The notes under the pieces were generated by a model that was given only the letters and a program-made list of their open reading frames with translations, was not told where the DNA came from and ran no database searches. Source: JAPOUP01 sp965199865 (GTDB taxonomy: Bacteria > Pseudomonadota > Alphaproteobacteria > Rhodobacterales > Rhodobacteraceae). Taken from it: DNA of 64,000 nucleotides. Shown here piece after piece: positions 1 to 7,901 of the stretch (positions are counted from its first letter, which is position 1; each line of letters starts with the position of its first letter). The translations under genes and the position numbers were made by a program. The DNA is taken from the NCBI GenBank assembly GCA_965199865.1, contig CBDATU010000002.1:62001-126000 (forward strand). Direction: 5' to 3'.

Positions 1-1
1 T

Positions 2-151
2 GATCTTTCCTTCTACCGGTTCACTCGGGAAATCAACGATGAGGAGCCGCTCACCACTCGCCTCCGATACATCTCGAACACAACCAAACTGGGAAGACCG
101 ATTTTATCCCATAGGATAAATTCCTTGCATTCATACGCTGCAAATCAGTAA
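2..151 (+). CDS. Possible 3' end of an upstream gene (uncertain)
   Basis: A frame is open from the window edge to a TAA at 149-151, giving 49 codons with a mixed, protein-like composition rich in Arg, Thr, Ser and Asn. I recognise no domain. Its last third runs through the palindrome at 103-120, which I read as a HipB operator, so the true gene may end earlier or the frame may be fortuitous. Upstream sequence is needed to decide. Confidence 0.25.
   Translation, partial: DLSFYRFTREINDEEPLTTRLRYISNTTKLGRPILSHRINSLHSYAANQ
103..120. promoter_or_regulatory. Distal hipB operator palindrome
   Basis: TTTATCC-CATA-GGATAAA is a perfect inverted repeat with 7-base arms. A second copy with the same TTTATCCC left half and the same 6-base spacing between TTATC and GATAA lies at 201-218. 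HipB proteins are known to bind TATCC/GGATA-type palindromes upstream of their own operon, so this is a likely autoregulatory site. The AT-rich stretch between the two sites (about 150-180) probably holds the promoter. Confidence 0.7.
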
Positions 152-200
152 TTTATTATACAAGATAATTTTCACTTGAATCGGTGCCTCAAATGGTTAT

Positions 201-218
201 TTTATCCCGCATGATAAG
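201..218. promoter_or_regulatory. Proximal hipB operator overlapping the ribosome binding site
   Basis: TTTATCCCGCATGATAAG has imperfect dyad symmetry (TTATC-N6-GATAA) and matches the site at 103-120 in its left half. Its right end runs into the AAGGAG ribosome binding site (216-221) of hipB, so bound repressor would cover the translation start region. Confidence 0.65.
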
Positions 219-226
219 GAGATGCT

Positions 227-520
227 GTGCCGGATCGCGTTGAAACACTCTACTGGGCTGAGAAGATCGGCCAAAAGCTACGGGAGCGGAGAAAGAAGCT
301 GGGATTGAGCCTTGAAGACCTTTCGCGACTCTCAGGCGCTACCACGCCTACGCTCTCCAACATCGAGCGCGGTAAGAGGGATGTGAAGCTATCCACACTA
401 ATTTCGCTTGCCACCGCGCTTAGGCTCGAACTGCCCGAACTGTTTATTGAGGTGGACAGCACAGCCAACGTTCCTGGCATCGATCAATCCCTCGCCGGCT
501 ACGATCTAGAAGACGATTGA
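227..520 (+). CDS. hipB: HipB-type helix-turn-helix antitoxin
   Basis: This 97-residue XRE/Cro-type DNA-binding protein has its helix-turn-helix at about residues 20-70; GLSLEDLSRLSG and TPTLSNIERGKR are the recognisable pieces. The HipB family neutralises the HipA kinase and represses its own operon. The GTG start is chosen because AAGGAG ends five bases upstream; the nearby ATG at 222 is out of frame. The gene is followed without a gap by hipA (TGATG overlap at 518-522), the usual antitoxin-toxin order. Two palindromic operators upstream (103-120 and 201-218) support autorepression. Base composition is more AT-rich than the rest of the window, in keeping with a mobile module. Identity as the antitoxin of this pair is firm; phenotype is not shown by sequence. 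Confidence 0.9.
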   Translation: MPDRVETLYWAEKIGQKLRERRKKLGLSLEDLSRLSGATTPTLSNIERGKRDVKLSTLISLATALRLELPELFIEVDSTANVPGIDQSLAGYDLEDD

Positions 521-1839
521 TGGCAACCGGAGAGGAAATCGCGGTCTACTACGACAGGTTCGTTGTGGGTCGCATCACCATTGGTGACCTGCAACAACCT
601 GTATTCGAGTATCATCCCAGATGGTTGGCGACCAATGGTCATTTTCCACTTTCGGTTACACTTCCCCTTGAGTCGGGAGTATTCGATAATCGTATCATCA
701 CACCATGGCTGGCCAACTTACTTCCTGAAGAACAACAGCTAACGGCAATGTCCCGGGCCTTGGGGCTCTCCATGTCGGACGCCTTGGCAATCCTACGGGA
801 AATTGGCGGGGATACCGCAGGGGCAATATCCATAGGGGAACCTAGCAATCGGGAAGCATGGAGCTACACAGGGCTTCTTGAGCAATACAGCACTGTAGAT
901 GAAGCCCTGGCCCTGGAGAGGCACTTTGACGACCTTGGAAAGCGACCATTTCTTGCAGGTGAGGATGGGGTCAGGCTTTCGCTGGCTGGAGGGCAAAAGA
1001 AAACAGCGTTGGCCGTGCTCGATGCGGCAGGGCTTCCAAAGCTGGGCCTGCCAGAGGCCGTTGATCAGCTGGCTATCCCCAAAAGTGGAGCTCCGTCAAC
1101 AATCATCATCAAGCCCGACAATCCGACTTTACCTGGTATTGTGGAGAACGAGGCTTACTGTCTCAACCTGGCCAGGCTGATCGGTATGGACACGGTTGAT
1201 TGCAGGATCATTGCATCCTCGGGTCGAACCGCTCTGGCCGTGGCCCGCTATGACCGCAGACTCCGCCGTGACGGATCAATCCGACGCCTTCACCAAGAGG
1301 ACTTTGCTCAGGCAAACGGTATATACCCGGGTCAGAAATACGAACGAGGTACGGTTCCTGGTCTTGATCTGAACAGCATATTGAGGACCGGAAACAACTT
1401 GCCGCCCGGAGAGGCCCTCAAGCTTCTCGATCAGGTGGTTTTCAATATCCTGGTCGCCAATACTGATGCTCACGCAAAGAACTACTCGCTGATCCTTAGC
1501 GGCGGTTCAGCTATGGCACCCCTCTACGATGTGTCATCGGTTCTGCCATGGGACCACGTGAACCAATACCATGCCCAGAAGATCGCGGACCGGAAACGCA
1601 AACCTGGTAACACCGCTAGGCGACACTGGGACCGAATGGCTGAAGAAGCAGGTCTCAACGCCCGTGGGGTCAGGCTGCGGGTTCAGGAACTGGTCGATGC
1701 AATGGTTGCCGTTAGGGTGAAGGCGACCGAGGCTGTGTCCAGCCAGGCAGGAGCGTCGGTTGAAATGGTTCAACACGTTGCGAGGATAGTTGAGGAGAAT
1801 GCCCTACGCATTGCCGGAAGGCTCAGAGGAGACGAATGA
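520..1839 (+). CDS. hipA: HipA-type serine/threonine kinase toxin
   Basis: The 439-residue protein has the HipA N-terminal domain followed by the HipA kinase domain. Visible landmarks are LSLAGGQKKTAL (the flexible P-loop that carries the autophosphorylated serine in E. coli HipA), IIIKPDNP with the ATP-contacting lysine, ARYDR, QEDFAQANG, the catalytic NTDAHAKNYS and the metal-binding LYDVSS. All key kinase residues appear present. Known HipA proteins phosphorylate glutamyl-tRNA synthetase and cause growth arrest and persistence; the target here is unknown. A TTG lies one codon earlier (517), but the ATG at 520 overlapping the hipB stop is preferred. Expression is probably controlled by HipB from the upstream operators. 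Length is normal for the family and no disruption is seen. Confidence 0.92.
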   Translation: MATGEEIAVYYDRFVVGRITIGDLQQPVFEYHPRWLATNGHFPLSVTLPLESGVFDNRIITPWLANLLPEEQQLTAMSRALGLSMSDALAILREIGGDTAGAISIGEPSNREAWSYTGLLEQYSTVDEALALERHFDDLGKRPFLAGEDGVRLSLAGGQKKTALAVLDAAGLPKLGLPEAVDQLAIPKSGAPSTIIIKPDNPTLPGIVENEAYCLNLARLIGMDTVDCRIIASSGRTALAVARYDRRLRRDGSIRRLHQEDFAQANGIYPGQKYERGTVPGLDLNSILRTGNNLPPGEALKLLDQVVFNILVANTDAHAKNYSLILSGGSAMAPLYDVSSVLPWDHVNQYHAQKIADRKRKPGNTARRHWDRMAEEAGLNARGVRLRVQELVDAMVAVRVKATEAVSSQAGASVEMVQHVARIVEENALRIAGRLRGDE

Positions 1840-1847
1840 CAGTCCAG

Positions 1848-1864
1848 TCGTTCGTGACGAACGA
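1848..1864. terminator. Small hairpin after hipA
   Basis: TCGTTCG-TGA-CGAACGA forms a 7-base-pair stem with a 3-base loop nine bases after the hipA stop. No T-run follows, so it is only a weak terminator candidate. The rest of 1865-2067, between the convergent hipA and tctA genes, shows no gene. Confidence 0.35.
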
Positions 1865-2067
1865 ATCAGTTGCTGTCCTTGACAAGGTGCTGAACAGGCA
1901 TCAGGCCATATACAGCAGGTGAGACGTCTGGCATCAGAATGTCGGGTGAAAGTAAGGCATGCCGCTGTCCAGTTTTCATCTAACCTATCGAATTATAACA
2001 ATAATGATGCCCAGTTTCCGGGACGCCATTTCCCCACTCAAGGACCCAGGTGGGAAAAGCGATTGGT

Positions 2068-3585
2068 CTATATTGAGCCGGTCGCGGCCTCATTCATCTT
2101 TCCAGAACGGTGCTTTCGGTAGGCGTAGGCCACCGCGCCCAGGATAATAAGGACATTTACGGTCAGGAGCACTGCAGAGACCGGGCGTTCGACAAAGATC
2201 CACAATCCATCGCGGGAGATCAACAGCGCCCGGCGAAGATTCGTTTCCAGGACGGGGCCGAGGATCAGACCGATCACGACAGGGGAAAGCGGGTAATTTG
2301 CGGCCCGGAACAGGATGCCAACCAGCCCGAAACCCAGCATCACCATGAGATCGAAGACGGACGCCTGAAGCGCGAATGTTCCGATGCAGCAGAGGATCAG
2401 GACAATCGGGATCAGGTAGAATTTGGGAATACGCAGAATGTAGACGAAGAACGGCGTCAGCAGGATGCCCGCGATCAGCAGGAATACATTCGAGGCGATG
2501 TAAACCACGAAGATGCCGCCGACCATCTCGGGTTGCTGCTCGAATAGGATCGGGCCCGGAATGAATCCAAGGATCAGGAGCGCGCCCAGAAGCATGGCGG
2601 AGGACGCATCGCCCGGGATGCCAAGCGCCAGCGAGGGCACAAGGGTTCCGCCGACCGTGGCATTGTTGGCGCTTTCGGTTGCAACCACGCCCCCTTCAGC
2701 GCCTTCGCCATAGCCTTCCTCCGGCCTGGCCCAGGCTTTTGAGATGGCATAGGCCGTAAACGAGCTGATGACGCCGCCCGCGCCTGGCAGGGCACCGAAA
2801 AAGACACCGATTCCAGAGGAGCGCAAAAGGTTTTTCCAGTGCTTCAGGGTCAGTAGCACAGAGGAAAAGCCAGGCCGCGCGACCTTGACATCCGGCTTCG
2901 ACAGAAGGTTCCGTCCGGCTATCTGCACGGCCATTTCCGAGATCGCGAAGAGCCCAACCACGACCGCGACGATGTGGAACCCGTTCAGCATATGGTGCGA
3001 GCCGAAAGTGAAGCGGTATCCGGTGGAAAACTCATCCGTCCCGATGGATGCGAGCAGGAGGCCGAAACAGCCCGCCAGCAGCCCTTTGATAATCGAACCG
3101 CCGGAAATGACCGCGATGGCGAAAAGACCGGTGATCGCGAGCAGAGCGTATTCCGGTGGCGCGAAATCAGCGGCGAACGCCGCGAGAGCCGGTGAGGCGA
3201 GGATCAGGACGACACCCCCAAAGAGACCTCCAATGGCCGAGGCTGAAATCGCAATGCCGATGGCAGCTGAGGCGCGGCCCTTCCTGGCCATGGGATAGCC
3301 ATCGAATAGGGTCGCCGCAGCCAGTGGCGTTCCAGGTATGCGTAAGAGGATCGCCGAGATTGAGCCGCCACAGGACCCGCCAACGAAGATCGCGATGAGA
3401 AAGCCCATTGCGGCAACCGGCGGTAGTCCGATGGCTACGGGGAGAAGCAGAATGATCCCCATAAGGGGGCCAAGGCCTGGTAGTGCTCCGACCAGAAGGC
3501 CCACGAGGATGCCCACCATGGTGAGCCCGACGGCGAGCGGAGTCAGGAAGAGCTGAAAGCCTGTGGCAAGGGAATCGATCAGCAT
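2068..3585 (-). CDS. TTT transporter large permease subunit, TctA family
   Basis: This is a 505-residue hydrophobic protein with about a dozen predicted membrane segments. It has the TctA landmarks GLVVGALPGLG-like glycine/proline segments near the N-terminus (LLVGALPGLGPLMG) and a repeat of the same kind mid-protein (FFGALPGAGG), plus ATESANNA and LALGIPGD. TctA is the large membrane subunit of tripartite tricarboxylate transporters, which take up carboxylates with a periplasmic binding protein. The start at 3585 is chosen over longer in-frame extensions because it lies just after the tctB stop and begins the conserved N-terminus. It is the last gene of the sulfatase-TctC-TctB-TctA set. Substrate is unknown; the neighbouring sulfatase suggests a sulfated or desulfated carboxylate. 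Confidence 0.93.
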   Translation of the reverse strand: MLIDSLATGFQLFLTPLAVGLTMVGILVGLLVGALPGLGPLMGIILLLPVAIGLPPVAAMGFLIAIFVGGSCGGSISAILLRIPGTPLAAATLFDGYPMARKGRASAAIGIAISASAIGGLFGGVVLILASPALAAFAADFAPPEYALLAITGLFAIAVISGGSIIKGLLAGCFGLLLASIGTDEFSTGYRFTFGSHHMLNGFHIVAVVVGLFAISEMAVQIAGRNLLSKPDVKVARPGFSSVLLTLKHWKNLLRSSGIGVFFGALPGAGGVISSFTAYAISKAWARPEEGYGEGAEGGVVATESANNATVGGTLVPSLALGIPGDASSAMLLGALLILGFIPGPILFEQQPEMVGGIFVVYIASNVFLLIAGILLTPFFVYILRIPKFYLIPIVLILCCIGTFALQASVFDLMVMLGFGLVGILFRAANYPLSPVVIGLILGPVLETNLRRALLISRDGLWIFVERPVSAVLLTVNVLIILGAVAYAYRKHRSGKMNEAATGSI

Positions 3586-3592
3586 GCGGGAC

Positions 3593-4075
3593 TCACCACG
3601 GCATATGCAGCGCGAACATTCCACCGGGAAGCACGACGCTCAGGAATTTCTCGAAGATGAAGGCCGCAACGAAGGCGATGCCAAGGGTCGTGCTGATAAG
3701 CGCACCGAGGTTGCGTGCGCCACAAATCCACATCACGGCGAAGATCATCGGCGCTGTTGTCAGGTGGTAACCCAGGGGCGTCAACGTCGCGAGATAGATC
3801 GCGAAGACGATGAGCATGGCGATTGGCCGTTTAAGGTCAGCCAGTATTACCCCGTCTTCGGTTGGGGAGCGGTCGAGAAACCCGACCACGATCTGAACGG
3901 CAAGAAGTCCTACAATGGCGATGGCGACTGATTTCGGGAAAGTCGCCGCATTGTCATAGGGACCGCCGCTGGCGATCCCCTGCTCCGTCATGGATGTCGC
4001 GATCTGCTGGAAGACGAGCGCGACAAGGCCAGCGAAAAACGCGATGGCGATCCATTGTATGGTTTTTCCGGTCAT
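3593..4075 (-). CDS. TTT transporter small permease subunit, TctB family
   Basis: The 160-residue protein has four hydrophobic segments, the topology of TctB, the poorly conserved small membrane subunit of TTT transporters. Sequence alone would be weak, but its position between TctC (ends 4091) and TctA (starts 3585) makes the call secure. Spacings are 15 and 7 bases, so the three genes are clearly co-transcribed. The first helix (TIQWIAIAFFAGLVALVF) begins almost at the N-terminus. Confidence 0.88.
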   Translation of the reverse strand: MTGKTIQWIAIAFFAGLVALVFQQIATSMTEQGIASGGPYDNAATFPKSVAIAIVGLLAVQIVVGFLDRSPTEDGVILADLKRPIAMLIVFAIYLATLTPLGYHLTTAPMIFAVMWICGARNLGALISTTLGIAFVAAFIFEKFLSVVLPGGMFALHMPW

Positions 4076-4090
4076 TGTCGCGTCTGTCCA

Positions 4091-5086
4091 TTACTGGAGC
4101 TTTTTCAGCTCCTCCTCTTCCCACTTGAGCGCATTGCCCATGGCGGAAAGCTGACCGGAGACGGGGCCGACAACCGCATCATACTCGGTGTGATCCCACT
4201 CCAGCGGAACAAACCCGACTGCTTCGATGGCTTCGCGCACATCGGGGCGCTGCAATGCGGCCTCCATCGCCTCGCGCAGCCTGCTGGTCACATCGTCGGG
4301 CGTATCCCTGTGGACGATCCACCAGGTCCAGCCCATCGGCGCGAGACCGGAAAGGCCAAGGTCGATGCCAAGATCGACAAAGCTTGGGGCACCGTCATAG
4401 GAGTCCTTCGAACCCTGCAGTTCAGACAGCACGAGCATGATGTTGAAGGCGGGCTTGTCCTGGATGTAGTTGCCGACGTTGATGAACGCGAAGTCCAGAA
4501 CGCCGGACTTCAGGTCTTTCACCGCGTTGCCGTCCTGGGTATAGGGCACGTTCTGCGCTACCACGCCGTATTCCTGAAGAACTTTCGCGATCACCATATG
4601 CGGCAGGTTGTTGCGCGAGCCGGAGGAATAGCGCAGCTCGCCCGGATGCGCCTTGCCATATTCCATCATTTCCTCGAAGTTGGACCAGCGCGTTTCGTCC
4701 ACGCGCCCGCCAATGGCGAAGGCATTCGAGACCGCGGAATGGAGAGGCTTGAAGTCGGCGTAATTCCAGTCCGCATTGCCGAGAACCGGCTGCAGGACCA
4801 GTGGTGCGACATAGCCGTCAAAGATCGTATAGCCATCCGCAGGTTTGCCCATTGCGGTGATCTGGGCCTTGGTTCCGGCAGCACCCGGCAGCGATATCAC
4901 CGGCAGGTCGACGCCTAGTTCCTCGCCCATCGCCTTGGCGATGATCTGCGAAACAGCCATGGCGTTTCCCGGCCCCCACGGATGAATGACTTCAATCGTA
5001 CGCTCGGGGAACTCAGCCACCGCGGCCCCTGCCGATATGGCGAGAGCGCAAAGGGCTCCAAGTCCGCCTCTGAGTATCATGTGCAT
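4091..5086 (-). CDS. TTT substrate-binding protein, TctC/Bug family
   Basis: The 331-residue periplasmic binding protein has an N-terminal signal peptide (hydrophobic LGALCALAISAGAAVA, cleavage probably before EFPERT). The Bug-family start FPERTIEVIHPWGPGNAM follows, and the family's beta-strand/loop pattern runs through the protein. In TctC proteins this region contacts the carboxylate ligand. The start at 5086 is chosen because GGAGG lies seven bases upstream; an ATG four codons earlier contains that GGAGG and is less likely. The gene lies between a sulfatase (ends 5124) and tctB, on one strand. No hairpin follows it, unlike the other binding-protein genes in this window. Confidence 0.92.
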   Translation of the reverse strand: MHMILRGGLGALCALAISAGAAVAEFPERTIEVIHPWGPGNAMAVSQIIAKAMGEELGVDLPVISLPGAAGTKAQITAMGKPADGYTIFDGYVAPLVLQPVLGNADWNYADFKPLHSAVSNAFAIGGRVDETRWSNFEEMMEYGKAHPGELRYSSGSRNNLPHMVIAKVLQEYGVVAQNVPYTQDGNAVKDLKSGVLDFAFINVGNYIQDKPAFNIMLVLSELQGSKDSYDGAPSFVDLGIDLGLSGLAPMGWTWWIVHRDTPDDVTSRLREAMEAALQRPDVREAIEAVGFVPLEWDHTEYDAVVGPVSGQLSAMGNALKWEEEELKKLQ

Positions 5087-5123
5087 GTTGTCCTCCATTG
5101 GTTATTGATTTCGAATTCCCGGG

Positions 5124-6704
5124 TCACTCGGCAGACAGGGCCATCCCTGTCGGAGCGAGGTTGAAACGGGGGTAGATTTCTGTCGGTGCGTCGTGCTCCC
5201 GAAAATGCCTCTCGATCTCGGATTTCAACCGGTCCACAACCGTTTGATCGCGAAGCGGTATCTGCTGCTGCGGATCATTCTCGACATCATAAAGCACGGT
5301 TACGCAGTCCTGCAGCGACTGACCGTCCATGCCAACCTGAGTGTTCCCTGGGTCAAGACGTACCCGTAATGTTGGAACGCCTTTCGTGAAATCGAAGGGA
5401 GGGGCGAGTTCGCTGGTCCTGAGCTCGTCAAGATCGAAGAGATCGATCATATGGGCTGGCATCAGCGTATAGAGATGCAGGTTCTGGTCGGAAAGATCCT
5501 CAGGGTAGAGGTAAAAGCTGTATGTGCCGTCGGTTATGCCCACCGGACCCGCGAACATCCCGAATACAACGCTGTCGTGACGTGGCATGTCTGCGTCCAG
5601 AAGCGGCAGGAGCGATTTGCCGGTCACGGATTCCGGCACGTCGCAACCATGCAGCTCAAGGAAGGTCGGCATCAGATCCGTGGTCTGGGTCAGACTTTGC
5701 CGCCGGGTGCCCGCCTGTTCGGCGTGGTCGGGGTGCCAGACCATCAGGGGAATGTGGCTGATTTCCTCGTAATACGGCATCCGGTTCTTGGCCCACCAGT
5801 CATGTTCTGAGAGAAGGAATCCGTGGTCGGTGCCAAGAATGAGCGCGGTGTCACTCCAGAGATCGTGTTCATCGAAATAGTCCAGAAGCCACCCGAAATA
5901 CTCGTCGCACATGGCGACAAGGGCGGCGTAGTTGCCGCGGATCGCGGCTATCTCTTCTGGAGAATTCGCGTTCTTCTCATACATGGGCCAGTCAAGGATC
6001 TTGCCGTTATAGCCGGTGTCATAGGCCGTGTGGAAGCGTTCTGGCGCAACGAAGGGCTCATGCGGGTCGAAACATTCAAGCTGAAGGAACCAGTCGTCGG
6101 TGTCGCGGTTGCTATCGAGGAAATCAAAGGTCCGCGCGAAACATCTGGCCGTCGGAAATTCATCTTCGTCGGATAGGGCTTCGTGGGTGATGGCGCCACG
6201 CGACCTCTTCCAGGCCATCCTGTCGGAATTGCCCCGCGTAACGGGACCCGTTGAGGGCAGCCCGTCGAGCGGATAATGCCGTTCGTCAAACTTCTCACGG
6301 TAACGTTCCAGGGGCGGGCGCACCAGCACCTGCAGCGCATCATATTCCTGACCACGTATGAAATCCCAGCTGTCAAAGGCGTTGGCATAGCCCCATCCGC
6401 CGTTTTCGAAGTAGTGCAGGTGATCCGAGATCAGATGGGTGTAGACGCTGTTCTCGCTCAGGATGCGTGCGAAACTTTCGTCAAATGGCTCTAGCGGTCC
6501 CCAGTGGCGATGCATGAAATTAAGCCGCCCCGTGTGCATGTCGCGTCGTGCGGGCATGCAGGGCAGCGATCCGACATAATGTTTGTCGAAAGTTACGGAG
6601 CGGCTGGCAAACCGGTCAATATTGGGCGTCTCCACCGCCTTCCCGCCATAGGCGCCAAGGGCCTTGCGATTGATGGAATCGAACAAAACGAATACGGTTT
6701 TCAT
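5124..6704 (-). CDS. Type I sulfatase (formylglycine-dependent)
   Basis: This is a 526-residue alkaline-phosphatase-superfamily sulfatase. The N-terminal metal-binding strand TVFVLFDSINRKALGAYGG and the CMPARRDMHTGR sulfatase signature (C-x-P-x-R, cysteine near residue 48) are visible. In this family that cysteine is converted to formylglycine. The later GTDHGFLLSEHDWWAKN supplies the second metal-site Asp-His and conserved Lys. There is no obvious signal peptide, which suggests cytoplasmic action on an imported sulfate ester. The start at 6704 (MKTVF) is preferred over an in-frame ATG 12 codons upstream. It heads the sulfatase-TctC-TctB-TctA set and is divergent from the LysR gene at 6810, so LysR control is likely. 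Exact substrate is not inferable. Confidence 0.92.
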   Translation of the reverse strand: MKTVFVLFDSINRKALGAYGGKAVETPNIDRFASRSVTFDKHYVGSLPCMPARRDMHTGRLNFMHRHWGPLEPFDESFARILSENSVYTHLISDHLHYFENGGWGYANAFDSWDFIRGQEYDALQVLVRPPLERYREKFDERHYPLDGLPSTGPVTRGNSDRMAWKRSRGAITHEALSDEDEFPTARCFARTFDFLDSNRDTDDWFLQLECFDPHEPFVAPERFHTAYDTGYNGKILDWPMYEKNANSPEEIAAIRGNYAALVAMCDEYFGWLLDYFDEHDLWSDTALILGTDHGFLLSEHDWWAKNRMPYYEEISHIPLMVWHPDHAEQAGTRRQSLTQTTDLMPTFLELHGCDVPESVTGKSLLPLLDADMPRHDSVVFGMFAGPVGITDGTYSFYLYPEDLSDQNLHLYTLMPAHMIDLFDLDELRTSELAPPFDFTKGVPTLRVRLDPGNTQVGMDGQSLQDCVTVLYDVENDPQQQIPLRDQTVVDRLKSEIERHFREHDAPTEIYPRFNLAPTGMALSAE

Positions 6705-6757
6705 GGTGCCGGATCGCGCCCTTTCGGTCTGTGACGCCACGTTGCCACGAACATTGA

Positions 6758-6775
6758 AATTCAGTAAAGTGAATT
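6758..6775. promoter_or_regulatory. Candidate LysR operator in the divergent intergenic region
   Basis: AATTCA-N6-TGAATT is a perfect 6-base-arm palindrome lying between the divergent sulfatase (start 6704) and lysR (start 6810) genes. It contains a T-N11-A spacing, the general form of LysR-type binding sites. Position and symmetry suggest it is bound by the adjacent regulator; this is inference. Confidence 0.5.
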
Positions 6776-6809
6776 GTAGTTATTGATCCATTCAAAAAGA
6801 GAATGACAA

Positions 6810-7703
6810 ATGGACCGACGTCTGCGAGCATTTCTTGCCGTTGCACGGCATCAGTCCATCACCGAGGCGGCCATTCGGATCAACCTCGCCCAATCCTCGG
6901 TGACAAAACGCATCGCCAGCCTCGAAACCGAATTCGGTACGCCGCTCTTTCATCGCAGCCGGCGCGGCATGTCTCTGACCGAAGCTGGCGAGACATTCTT
7001 CGGACGGGCTGAACGGATCGAGCGCGAATACCGGCATGGGCTCGAGGAGATATCGGTTATCGGTGCCGCAGGCATGGCCGAACTGAAGGTTGGCGCAGGA
7101 CCGGTCTTTCATATGAACTGGGTGGCCGGGCTGTTCGAGGACCTGATGTCCCAATTTCCGGAACTGAAGCTCGATCTGAAGACCGAGCACAGGGAAAGTA
7201 TGGGCAGGCTGCTCATGTCCGGTGAGCTCGATGTCTATCTGGGGATACTCGCTGAGGACGAGTTGGATGAAACGCTGTTCGTCAGGCATGTAACCAGCGT
7301 GGAGCACGGCATTGTCCTGCGGAAGGACGACCCGGTGTCAAACGCCAGCAGAATCGACCCGGCCGATCTTGAGGGCTATAGGTGGGTGAGCTTCACGGTC
7401 GACCCAATCACTGAGCAGAGGATAGAACAGTACACGCTGCCGCGAAAGTCGCGGAATTCATTGATAGATATCCGAACAACTTCGTTGGCCACGGGAATGC
7501 AGCTGGTGAAGACCGGGCGATTTGTAATGTCAGCCCCCCTGCAGCTGGCGTCCTATGTTGGAAAGGAGGGATTGGTCATACGACCGGTTCTGCACCGCAT
7601 GCGCCCGCGCGATGCCGGAATACATGTTCGAAGGAGTTCGCTGGATTACGGAGCCATCAAGGCGGTGATTTCATACTTTGAGCGCGTTCAGATCCAGAAT
7701 TGA
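6810..7703 (+). CDS. LysR family transcriptional regulator
   Basis: The 297-residue protein has the N-terminal LysR winged helix-turn-helix (residues 1-60: LRAFLAVARHQSITEAAIRINLAQSSVTKRIASLE) and the effector-binding periplasmic-protein-like domain from about residue 90. LysR regulators commonly control the divergent neighbour; here that is the sulfatase-TTT operon, with a palindrome at 6758-6775 in between. The likely inducer is the transported compound or its product. Start is the ATG at 6810; upstream Shine-Dalgarno is weak (AGAG near 6799). Convergent to the next gene cluster, with about 200 bases (7704-7901) in which I see nothing. Confidence 0.93.
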   Translation: MDRRLRAFLAVARHQSITEAAIRINLAQSSVTKRIASLETEFGTPLFHRSRRGMSLTEAGETFFGRAERIEREYRHGLEEISVIGAAGMAELKVGAGPVFHMNWVAGLFEDLMSQFPELKLDLKTEHRESMGRLLMSGELDVYLGILAEDELDETLFVRHVTSVEHGIVLRKDDPVSNASRIDPADLEGYRWVSFTVDPITEQRIEQYTLPRKSRNSLIDIRTTSLATGMQLVKTGRFVMSAPLQLASYVGKEGLVIRPVLHRMRPRDAGIHVRRSSLDYGAIKAVISYFERVQIQN

Positions 7704-7901
7704 TCCGGCACCTATCAATGTGACAAGTCCAATTTGGCGTTGCCGGTGTACTCCTTTCGCTGGACATCTGCTGGCGGAGCTTCAGGGCTGAAAGCCGAGG
7801 TTCGACGTGATGTGCCCTGTCTGCAAGGGATCATCTCAGCAGTGCTGCAGGTATATGCCATGTTCGGCGCTCCATGCACAACATGTGGTGCCGCATCCGG
7901 G

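Noticed and set aside
4055..4918. Long plus-strand open frame (287 codons)
   Set aside because: Lies wholly antisense to tctB/tctC, shows no domain; a shadow caused by codon bias of the real genes.
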